Origin: Geosiphon pyriformis
Taxonomy: Eukaryota; Glomeromycota; Glomeromycetes; Archaeosporales; Geosiphonaceae
Direction: 5' to 3'
Length of the DNA stretch: 64,000 nt
Assembly: GCA_016748015.1 (NCBI GenBank)
Contig: JAAOMT010000570.1
Location: 314,043 to 378,042, forward strand
Below the pieces are notes generated by a model, which did no database searches, was not told where the DNA came from, and saw only the letters and a program-made list of their open reading frames with translations. Within the stretch, counting starts at the first letter, position 1. Each line of letters begins with the position of its first letter. The translations under genes and the position numbers were made by a program. Below are positions 45,956 through 55,868 of this stretch, piece by piece.

Positions 45956-46748
45956 TTATTCGTGTTGAAGCTGATTGATCCCAAACAAACGAACTTGATC
46001 CAATTGTGGCAATTTAGCAATTAATGCCACGGCCGCAGCGATGAAGTTAACCAAGAAGGTAAAAATATCATAGTGGGTATAATGTGTACTCAAAAGAAAT
46101 CTGAGGCCAGAAAATTGAATTTTGCGATAAAACAAAAGGTGGGTGCCGATGCTTGAAAACAATTGAAAAAAGTAAAACTCACAGTCCGATAGGAACAGCC
46201 GTGAGATATTTTTTTGCAGGTGTAAATTGAGCCCCATGATCAATTTGTTCCCATAATGTTAAACCATCATATGCACCTGAATTGAAATCGAAAGGTACAC
46301 CCTTTACCCAATGGAACATGATAAAACTACCCTACAAAAGAAAAATAGAATAAAATAAAATCAAACCAACGAGAAGCATTAGGGCAAATCAAGAGGATCT
46401 ATTGAAAAAATACTCACTATCATGTACGATAAGTTTGTAAAAGTCCAGCTTGCTTCAGAAGAAACACCTGGAATAATACTGAATAAAATCTTAGCACAAA
46501 GAATAAGAATTATATGAAAAAACCATGCACCTACATTATAATTGTCATTCGAAGTCTTGGATCAATTTCTTGGCAAAATAAATAAACGTAAAAAAAATCG
46601 AGCAAATATATATGAGATCACCTTTAAAATAAACCCAGTTAGAGTTGAAATTTGGCAAAGCTGACATATCAAGCGAGTCTTGGTATGTAGCAGCTTTCTC
46701 TGCTACTATAAAACTTCTGGATCGACTTCTAACTGTAGTGCTCGCCAT
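45956..46748 (-). CDS. ORM1: ORMDL/Orm family regulator of serine palmitoyltransferase (4 exons)
   Basis: An ER membrane protein that inhibits serine palmitoyltransferase and so sets sphingolipid synthesis. Exons on the minus strand: 46748-46622, 46530-46418, 46331-46183, 46100-45956, giving 177 residues with consistent phases and GT-AG introns. Family signatures are NSNWVYFKGAW, SWTFTNLSYM, MFHWVKGVPFD, GAYDGLTLWEQIDHGAQFTPAKKY and LLSTHYTHYD, with membrane segments between them. The Ser/Arg-rich N-terminus (TTVRSRSRSF) corresponds to the region phosphorylated by Ypk-type kinases in yeast Orm proteins, so similar control is plausible. It is complete and undamaged. Confidence 0.95.
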
Positions 46749-47239
46749 CAGTGAAAAGAAAGATATGGAATAAAACTAACTAGCTAACTTTTAGTACCAA
46801 TATTCTGAGAAATTCTATTACAAAAAAATTTCGGTACACAAAAGTCTGAAGTCTCTAACCAGAACAAGTAAATGAACAGCTAGTTTAATAAAGAATTCTA
46901 GAGCATCCAATAATGGGTGAACATTGTTCAATAAAGAAAACTCTCGTGAGAGCTGGCATCGGTGCCCAGTTCGAGAATTAAATGATTATTTGATATTTTT
47001 TGTTTTCAGAATGCTGAATAATTCAAATTTAGAAACCAGTCTCGTTTTGCTTATCATGATCGCCAAAGAAAATAGTTTCTTTTTATGTGTCATTTGGGTA
47101 CTTGGATTGATATTTTAAGCAACACAAGAAAATTTGTTCTCTGATTCTGTTTTGGTAGTCTATTTTTTAGCTACTTTTATGAAGATTTCACAAATGTAGT
47201 CTTGTCATGAGTTAAAATATCAAATTTGAATAATAATTT
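46749..47239. other. Upstream region of the ORMDL gene
   Basis: Presumed promoter of the minus-strand ORMDL gene. No conserved motif was recognised, and the short frame at 46924-47118 shows no family similarity. Confidence 0.5.
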
Positions 47240-48174
47240 TTTTTTTATAGATAATAATAATTTTTTATCAAAAAGTGCACTATAGTAAACTTATTATAAT
47301 TTAATCTATTCTATTATAACTTGTATTATAAAAATTTTATATTTATTAAATTTATATATATTAATATTTTGTTATAATAGTAGTTTGGTTTATTAACTTT
47401 TTTGCATAAAATTAAATATTGTTTTTCTATTAATTTTAAATAAATTATAATAAATAAAAATAATTTGTAAAATTTAAAATAGTTTTTTATTTTTATATAA
47501 TAAATATTGTATTTAAATAATTAAGTTGTTTTTTTTATATTACTATTTTACTGTGTTTTTAAAAAGCTGAAATGCTATTTTGTTTAGAAATAAAATATTA
47601 TTCCAATACAATTGTTTTTGTTTGTAATTATTAATTAGCATAAAAATAATATTTAAAAAATTTTTTATTGTACTTTTCAATTATTAATATTTAAGATTAT
47701 TAAGTAAAAAACCAATTATATTAGAAATTATTTTTTTGGCTGGTCAGTCTTTTTTTATAAACTAAAAAAAAAAATTAAATTTTTTGAAATTGATATAATA
47801 ATTGTAAAATTGTTTGGTATTGTGTTTCGAAATAGAGATTTATTTTTTTGCCAAGTTTTTTTGAAAAAAATTACATTAAAATGCTAAAACTAAAATGTAA
47901 CATTTACATAAAAAAACCCCTCATATTTTTTATCTTAATTTTTCCAAAAACTTTATATTATTATCAAATGGTTTATTAATTTTTAAAAAATAATTTATAA
48001 TTAATTATTTAAAATAAAACTTCGTCAAAAAAAAAATGTAATAATTAAAATATCTTTTTCAAAATTGGGGTTTCATTTTTATGAATTACGACATTATTTA
48101 ATCACTATATAATGTCAATATTATTACATTCAAAAAACTATTATACTATTATTTACTATTAATAAGAATATGGA
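47240..48174. other. AT-rich island within the genic half
   Basis: Composition returns to that of the repeat block, with no usable ORF. The ends carry vaguely inverted TAGTAAA-type words (about 47285 and 48155), which might be remnants of a mariner-like or MITE element, but low complexity makes this weak. Confidence 0.4.
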
Positions 48175-48177
48175 TCG

Positions 48178-48226
48178 CCATCATCATCATTATCATCATC
48201 ATCATTATCATCATCATCATTATCAC
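48178..48226. repeat. ATC trinucleotide microsatellite
   Basis: An imperfect run of CAT/ATC units with regular TTA interruptions, about 48 bp, downstream of the G-alpha stop codon. It could be a polymorphic marker. Confidence 0.85.
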
Positions 48227-48320
48227 TCTTATATGTTATAACTTCACTCAAATTACAATAATATACAAATAAGTCATAATACAAAAAAGGAATTTTAAAA
48301 TGATATACAACATATTGAAA

Positions 48321-50213
48321 TTACAATATACCACTGTCCCTCAATGCATTTTGTAAAATTGTTTCTTTTACGGCGGCAAACACTAATCTATTGAAACAAA
48401 ACAGAATTTTTAATAATCTCTCTTAGCCAGACATAAACATAAAATATATATAAAAGTTCAGCTCACCTTATCTGTTGGCATAAAGGCAATAATTAGTGAA
48501 GGAAAAAAAGAAATATTTCATAAGTAAAGACTAATTAGCCATGATATTTTTGAAAATATACGAGTTAACTTACATTTGAAGTGTCCGTAGCCTGTGTGAG
48601 ACTGTGATAAGAAATGAAATTAGTCATTTTTAGAAATATTTTTGAGCTATTGCAAACCGAATCATAATTTACTCACTGTGGATATATATTTAGGCGTGCA
48701 CGATTGGTTTGAGTGAATCGCCATAGTATGTATTTGGCGGCTTTGCCGATATCCGATCCACCTTTTATAAATTTTCAATATAAATAAATCAAAACTACGA
48801 ATATTTTATAATAGAAGCTTAAATCAAAGATGAAAAGAATTAAGTTTACCAGAATATTCGGGAAAAAAACCTTCAAGTGGTATTTCAGGTATTTTAGCCT
48901 TGAATAAATCTATTTTATTTAAAAATAAAATAATCGAGGTCCGCAAAAACCATCGGCTATTAATGACTGACTCGAATAAAACGAGACTTTCCGCCATGCG
49001 ATTCTAAATCCAAATATAAATAAAAAATTTCAGCAGCCTTTTAAATAGAAAAAAATTTCGATGGAAATCTCAATAATAATAATAATAAAAGCAGAAAAAC
49101 AATAAAAAATACCTGACCAGACTCTTCTAAAAGCACTTGGTTATATTCGCTTAATGCAACGCAAAATATGATAGATGTCACTGCTTCAAAGCAGTGAATC
49201 CATTTTTTTCGCTCGGAACGTTGTCCCCCAACATCAAACATGCTTAGAAAAGATTAAATTGTATTCTTAATAATAAATTTTCAATTATCAAATTCTTAAA
49301 AACAAACTTAGTATAAACATACTGTATATTGAGTTGCCCCATATTGAATCTTGTTTCGGAAATCCCTGTTGTCTTTGTTCGTGCCCGTAGAACATCATCT
49401 TCAACGGGAATATATGCGGGAGCACCAATTCTTCTTACATGTTTAAAAAAGCTTTGTATATAAAATTATTTTGGCTTAGTATTATAATTTTGGGCATTTT
49501 TTAAGTATTCAAAACAATCAACCTATAATAGATTAAGTTCTCCTCTGCATACTAACTATGGCGCTGAATCCATCAAATAAAATTGGGATTGCTTCCTCAG
49601 AACCTCTTTTATTATATCATCATTCCAAACGGAATCAATTGCCTCAACAATTTCAGGACTGAGCTGAAAAGTTGGATCAGATTCGACATAATAATCTAAT
49701 ATTTTTTCAGCGAAATGCTACAAGTGGTTTCACGTAAAAATTAATAGTGAAATTAGATTGATGATCTCTCTTAACGTCTAATGATCAAGAATTTTTACTT
49801 ACCGCATTTATTGGCTCTCGGGGTTCTAATTTAAATTTTTTAAGAGCAAGCACGATAGCTTGTGCTGAGTCTATTAAATTCTTATATACTGTTATTCGAT
49901 ACAAGGCTAGCTCTTCTTTTGTATATCCATTCTGGTGTATTATTTTCATCTGTTTCACTATAGTAGATTTTCCTGACTCCCCTGAACCTAAAATTTATAA
50001 ACAAATTTTTTAATCTCAAGACTTCTATGCTAAAGAAATTGAAAAAATGAAATCTATTTTTCCGCAAAATGAAATAGGACTTATGAATGGTTTACCTAGC
50101 AAAAGAATTTTACACTCTTTTCTCAGTTTTCGCCCATCCTCTTCTATTTGTTTGTCAATTTGATTACTACGTGCCCGATTTTCTTTCTCTTCCGCAGATA
50201 AACAGCAACCCAT
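48321..50213 (-). CDS. Heterotrimeric G-protein alpha subunit (10 exons, one of 5 nt)
   Basis: A GTP-binding alpha subunit that relays signals from membrane receptors. Exons on the minus strand: 50213-50096, 49987-49803, 49717-49557, 49451-49323, 49242-49113, 49003-48850, 48761-48677, 48601-48574, 48471-48467, 48387-48321, giving 353 residues, the usual family length. Motifs: MGCC N-terminus (myristoylation at Gly2, palmitoylation at Cys), P-loop GSGESGKST, the RTKTTG switch I with the catalytic Arg, [12 protein letters not shown] switch II, NKID and a TDTSN guanine-binding motif. The C-terminus ends DSGIL, so the Cys ADP-ribosylated by pertussis toxin in Gi proteins is Ser. The fungal subgroup was not settled. 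Confidence 0.95.
48467..48471 (-). other. 5-nt microexon of the G-alpha gene
   Basis: The minus-strand sequence is ...caacag then ATAAG then gtgagc... The previous exon ends in phase 0 after TDTSN and the next starts ATTAGTG. Joined through these five bases, the frame reads the invariant Ile-Arg-Leu-Val-Phe; without them the frame is lost. Both flanking introns have good GT and AG ends. Confidence 0.85.
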
Positions 50214-50668
50214 AGTTTTTAGTACGCGAGTATAGGTAGAACGATGAAAGAAAAGTTTCAGTTTACTATTTGTCTGTGATATATTTATTTAAAAAAAGTA
50301 AAAGGGTTTTTAGAGATGTAGACAAGTTATTTTGAAATGAAAAGAGTGTCGCTGAAGTTTGTTTCGCGCGGTAAGCCTTAAGAGCTTCGACAATAAGGAA
50401 CTACTGTGTAACTAAAGTTCAATCAATAGTGCATACTGCTACCATTAATTGTAATAGATGATGGGCGGACAACCATTTTGATCATTTTCCTCGATCGACA
50501 TCATAATTGATAATTTGAAACTTTGGTGTCACAAGAACTAGCCATTTAAGTTCAAATACACATGTTACGAATTCCCAAATTACGTTACCGACTATTCTAT
50601 AGTTGATGAATTCAGAGGGTTTTCCAATTGTTATATTACCATAGAAAAAAGGCGATAAGTATAAAACA
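50214..50668. other. Region between G-alpha start and RTEL1 stop
   Basis: Holds the G-alpha promoter and the RTEL1 3' UTR, both genes being on the minus strand. No recognisable motif or additional gene was found. Confidence 0.55.
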
Positions 50669-53600
50669 TTAGAAAAATGAATTTCCATCACGTTTTCTCT
50701 TTCCTTTTGATTTTTCATCGACTTCTCGAGACGTTGAAGCCTGAATTCTATAAAAAAATATAAAATTGTTTTATAATCCTTCCGTTAAGAAACAGAAGCG
50801 AAACCAACCTTTTTTCTGATATTAGCTTTTCAAAGATGACAATGTGTTTAGACGGAATAAAAGCCTGAAATTCGAGAATCAGGTTTTCATCATGATTCAT
50901 GAAAAGATTTCTCAATCTTTCAATGAGTTGTTCTATCTCTAGAGTCTTTTCTCGGTAGCTGGTCAGAATTTCCTGAAATTCCCTATAGCCATCCTTGCCA
51001 ACAATTTTTTTGACCTTTGACGAAAGAAAAAGGGTGAAAATTAGAAATGAATTGCAAAAATGAATTTCAGGCATTAATTAGCGAAAAAGTTTCCAAAGCG
51101 ACCGAAAGAAAGAAGTATTAGGCTTGGCTGAATCTATTGAGAGACTAGACAATTTACGCGGTTACCTTGATGAGATATCCTTTCGCATCTTGCACTTTAG
51201 CCACTTGCTCAAGATTTGTTGCGCCATCATGTTTAGGATATTTGGTTAAATTTGATAAAGACTCCTGGGGTTTTGTACTGTTTTTTTGCTTATCTAGGAG
51301 CATTCCTAATGTATTACGTTTGACAACTCGGGATTGTGTTAGCTGTTCGGTGGTAACGTTGAGATATTCTTGAGAATCGACGTTTAAAGTTTTACGCAAA
51401 TTTTCGGGCTTTTTTCTTCCGAGTGAAGTCGAAGACGCATTCTATCCAAAAAAAAAAAAAAAAAATCGAAATCAACTTTAGCTAAATGTAATGCCTGTAA
51501 AATCCGTTAAAGAGCTGCCAATGTGAAACTAACAATCTTGCAAAATGATTGCTCTTGCTTTCTAATACGAAGTAACGGTTTTTCAGACATTGATACCGTG
51601 TTGAAATCGTATTCAATTCTTTGAGATTTTCTCGTTTCTTCTGCCAATAAAATATTCGAAGAATTTTAGGTAAAAAAAATTAATTGAGAACTTGATTGTT
51701 GACCCTTTCCCGACCTGATGAAGCGAGTTTCAAACTGTTGGAGCGTAACGTCACTTTTTCAGATATGCAGACTTCCTCATTTTTATTAGAGACTCCAATA
51801 CTAACATCACTCTAATAAAGAAGATTGTTGTCAAGAAACTGCGCTTATAGCCTGACTTAAATTATCAAATGACTTGTATACAAATACCATCGTAAGGCTC
51901 ATTTCTTGAAAAAATTTCCAAAGACCTCCATGAAGATGGCCAAAATCATCAAAAACCTTCACGAGCGGTCGAACCCAAATTGACAACTGGTCAATGTAGG
52001 CAGGTGAAGCAAATCTAATCAAAATAAAGGAGTTATAACAAGAGAGAAAAATTGAAATTTTATTTTTTCTGAAATGTTACCTTTCATCACACAGAAGTAT
52101 AGCACCGTAATCTTTTCTGTGACGTATTACTCGCCCAAGGGCTAAGAAAGATCATTAATTTAGATAGTTTGAGGAGTTTTGAGAAATGATGAATAGTGAT
52201 TATGATCAGAAATTAATAACCTTGGTTTACAGCTCGTGCGGCTTGTTGTTTATACCATTCATCTCCAGAAAGAACCTAATGAAGCAATTAGTAACAATTT
52301 CATAGAGAAATTGGGATTTGGATCGAAGGGTTCAAGAGATTCCCACCTGTGATCGATTCCGCGATTGAAGACGTATTTCATCCAGATAACTGCGTTTTAA
52401 AACAACCTGTACAATACATAGTTAAATCATGGTCTTGGCATATTTAATTGAGCCATATTAACATAAGCTCAAAAAGATGGATTACTTTTGGATCCCGGTA
52501 AGGTGGAAAAGGTATACCGGTAATGACAACTGCTCTTCCTTTGGCATCGGAAAAATCGATACCCTCAGAGACCTTACCACGACATACTGCGAAGAAGATG
52601 GATCCAGAATTATTTTCAGAAATTTTTTTATTATATGTAGCCATCGTCTATTAATTGGAAAAAAATTTGTTGGTCAATAATTACCCGAAATTAAAAAATA
52701 ATGTGCCAAAAAATTTATTGTTACCCTGGCAAACTCCTGCTTGTTTGTTGGTTCCACAACTGGCTCTTTATTATGTGAAATTTCATCCCAAATAGTTGGT
52801 AATTTAGTTTGTTCCGCAGTCTAAAAACAGTTCTTTAATTGGGTCACATGCTATAGAAATCAGAGAGGTATTGTTTTATCACCTACTTTGTGTTTCCAAG
52901 TTTCAATGCATTCCCTCATATTGCTATATGAAGGGAAAAATACGATCAATCCATCAGGGACAATTTTGCTGAAATTAACTAATTTTTTGAAGTTGAATAT
53001 TAACTTATTAATCTAAAATCTTCAAATTGAATATGATAAACTTCAAAGATGTAAAATCTAACCTATTGTTCTTCCCAATTCTTTCTGATAGCTCGTGCTG
53101 TTTCTGGTATAAAAACTTGAATTTAAATGAATCCCACAGGGTCCATTTTTTAATACTCCAATAAAGGTTTGTTCAGATGATATTACATGAGACCCCTCTA
53201 ATTGTACCTTGAAATCGCTTCATAAACATTACAATTAAAGGCAGTAATTGAGATAGCATGATGAAAATGAAATTGGGCTTACATTTGAAATTCTGCTGCA
53301 AAAGAAGGCAATGGAGCCAAGGTCCCACTAGCAAGAATGATAGAACGACAATTTGCATTAACCAAATCTTTCATGACCAGCCCAGGACTAAAACACCAAA
53401 AGCTAAGAATTCTTCCTAAGAATAGAAAAGGGAGTGAGTCTCTTTGACGGTGTAGTATACAACTGGCAAATTGGAATTTTAGTTCGTTTAATATCCTGTA
53501 AAGAATGTATTTTGGATCCAAACCTTGGTGTTTGGTTGGTTGTGCTTGATTTTTAATGGGTTCTTGGCTGAACTGTGTTTTCCCATTTGATATATGCACC

Positions 53601-55506
53601 TAAAATTGAAAGTAAAAAATCAGAAGATTTACTTGGCAAATTTAATTTGAAATTACTTACTCTATAATATCTGGTATTAGGAGCGTTATCATCTTCATGG
53701 TGACCCAGAGCTTCTGTGAACATTATTTTGAAGCATGATAAGATATGATGCATCGAGCATCTGGAGTTACGCTTTTTATCAGAAACATCTAGATTCATTA
53801 AAAATTAATGATGTCATAGAAACCTTTCAGAATCTCTCAATATGTCAAGATTCACCTTATAGATATGGATACCTTTCATGAGAATATCTACTCCAGCCTC
53901 CATCATATTTCGAATATGATCAAATGTTGCGAGAGTGATGTGAGCCTAATTATACAATGGTGCTCAAGAAATAATTGGGCAAAAATTTACACGAGAAAAA
54001 CTGATATATCAAAGACAAAAGGGACAGTTTACTCTTCCAAATAATTCATAGATCCACTCGCCCGGTTTTGAGAATTCATCATTCGACGTTGGAATTTCAA
54101 GGATATTGAGCTCTTTCAGAAGTTTTTCAAGAATTTCTGAAAATAATTTTTTTTAAAAAAAAAAAAAAAACAAGATTTTTATCGCATGGAATCCGGAATA
54201 GAGTTGAAAGACAGCGCTTTAATTACCTTTGAGAAGTTTGAAATCTTCCTCTTTAATATCGTTTACATAGAGGGGGGATATTGCAACATCAACACAAAAC
54301 TTACATTCTGTGATGCATATTCGTAAATCCTCTGCACTTATCTCAAAAGAGGTAGCGTCACTACAGCTGCTTTCCTTTTTCGGGGAAATTAAAATGTTTA
54401 TTAACTACATCTCTTTATTAAAAATAATTAGGAATCATAAATCTTACTAGATTATGAGCCTCATCAAATATTAAAATAGCATTATCCAAATCAAGTTTTT
54501 GGGCGTTTCGAGAATTACCATCTATCAAATAATTGTATGGCAAAAATATTATCTCTGCTGTGTTTTGGTTTTCTTTTGATAGATAATATGGACATGCTCT
54601 GGATGAAAAAAAAGCAATTAGCGCTTGAGATTCTATTTCGTGAAAATTTATTTGGCAAACTCTTACACTTTTCTGCTACCAAATGCGACTAAATCTTCAA
54701 TATCCAAAATTTCACCATCAAACTCAGGAAGTATTTTTACAGCTAAATTTTGAAATTTTAATAAGATATAAAATATATAATTTTATTGGAAATTAATCGA
54801 ACTTTTTCATATGACTCACCTTCTACTCCTTTGATGTATTGACACTGATTTTTTTTGACTTTGTCACGACATAAAGCAGTTCGGGCAGCGTTTGATGAGA
54901 CTTTGGTAACTAAAGGATTGATGCACATTTGTTCTCTTGATCCCAAAATGCACATCCTAGGACTTAATGTTGTAAAAAAAGGGTCAGTGTTAATAAGCAA
55001 GAAAAATTTAACAAAGGGATCCTGTAACAATCGAGAAAATTATGCCTATAGTCTGATTTCTTTAGCTCGTTGATGGCTTGAGATAGTTGTGAATGAGTAC
55101 GAGAGGCATAATATATAATTGGAGCTGGTCGGGAATAATCCTCTTTAGAAAAAGATGAATTAAAATGAGTTATTAAAAGAAGAAATGAGATGTGGGAAAA
55201 ATTTATACCTTTTTCTGGGTTCCTTGTTACAGCAGCGTTTAGATCATCAAGTAATGTTTTATGAAAAGTTTCAGGTACATTATCCCTCATATAATATTCC
55301 AATTGTTGACGAGCAAGGTACGCTTCTCGCCAAGCTAGCGCAGCGCATAATAAACACAGTGTCTTTCCTGTCCCGGTTGGACTTTCGAGAAGCGCATTCG
55401 ATTGAGTTTGCAAACTAGTAACAAGTTTTTGCATGAGCTGCTGCTGACAGCTATACGCATTAAAAGGAAAATATACTTTGAGTGAATTGATGTTGTATTC
55501 CGGCAT
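50669..55506 (-). CDS. RTEL1: RTEL1-type Fe-S DNA helicase (about 24 exons, one apparent frameshift)
   Basis: An XPD-family 5'-3' DNA helicase that dismantles D-loops, G-quadruplexes and telomere loops in the nucleus. The start at 55506 gives an N-terminus like animal RTEL1. Features in order: Q-motif region; Walker A SPTGTGKT; four Fe-S cysteines (in REQMC, ALC, NQC, ACPYY; 54680-54920 region); DEAH box in FDEAHNL (54450-54475); a helicase C domain with [17 protein letters not shown] and [20 protein letters not shown]; and a C-terminal harmonin-like domain from [10 protein letters not shown] (50809-51014) ending in a basic KGKRKR stretch. Exons run from 55506-55209 and 55142-55046 down to 51014-50809 and 50747-50669, about 996 residues. 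One base appears missing near 53105-53125 (exon 53217-53063). It may be a sequence error or real damage. Confidence 0.9.
54963..55045 (-). other. GC-AG intron in RTEL1
   Basis: The donor reads AG|GCATAA and the acceptor CATTAAG. Splicing here joins SDY to [14 protein letters not shown] in frame, matching the family. No GT donor nearby gives the same join. Confidence 0.7.
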
Positions 55507-55868
55507 AGCAGAGAAACGAGTTTTTTTTTAGTTGGATTGTCAAAATGTTATTAGAATCGCGACTAGTTAACGCGTCAGTCTGCAATCAACAATAATTCCT
55601 AACTGCTTCAAAAACATTCCGGAAAATGCCAATATCTCTTCCGAAATTTCTGTTGCACACAAATGCATCATGTCTTTTATTGACCACTACATCCTGCCAA
55701 TTAAATATCCGTTTATTCAATAATTTAAAAACTCATTCCAATATTATTATACAAATTATAGCTTTATGAATACTAGTATAGGCATAAATCGGGTAAAACA
55801 AAAGTTTTAATTTGAATTCGAATAATGTACATGCCTCCCAAGATCCCATTAATTTACCTGCATTTAAT
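55507..55868. other. Region between RTEL1 start and myosin stop
   Basis: A 362-bp spacer holding the RTEL1 promoter and the myosin 3' UTR, with both genes on the minus strand. The ACGCGT motif near its left end is the only feature recognised. Confidence 0.6.
55570..55575. promoter_or_regulatory. ACGCGT motif (MCB-like) upstream of RTEL1
   Basis: A single ACGCGT lies 64 bp before the RTEL1 start codon. This is the MluI cell-cycle box bound by MBF in fungi upstream of DNA replication and repair genes at G1/S. It fits the gene's function, but a single hexamer can occur by chance. Confidence 0.4.

Noticed and set aside
46924-47118. 64-codon plus-strand ORF with a hydrophobic end
   Set aside because: Short, without similarity, upstream of the ORMDL gene on the other strand.
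48178-48226. His-rich coding repeat from the CAT run
   Set aside because: It lies downstream of the G-alpha stop with no ORF context; treated as a microsatellite.
53416-53523. Reading through the RTEL1 ORF without an intron
   Set aside because: The 36 extra codons interrupt a conserved [14 protein letters not shown] join and have good GT and AG ends, so splicing was preferred.
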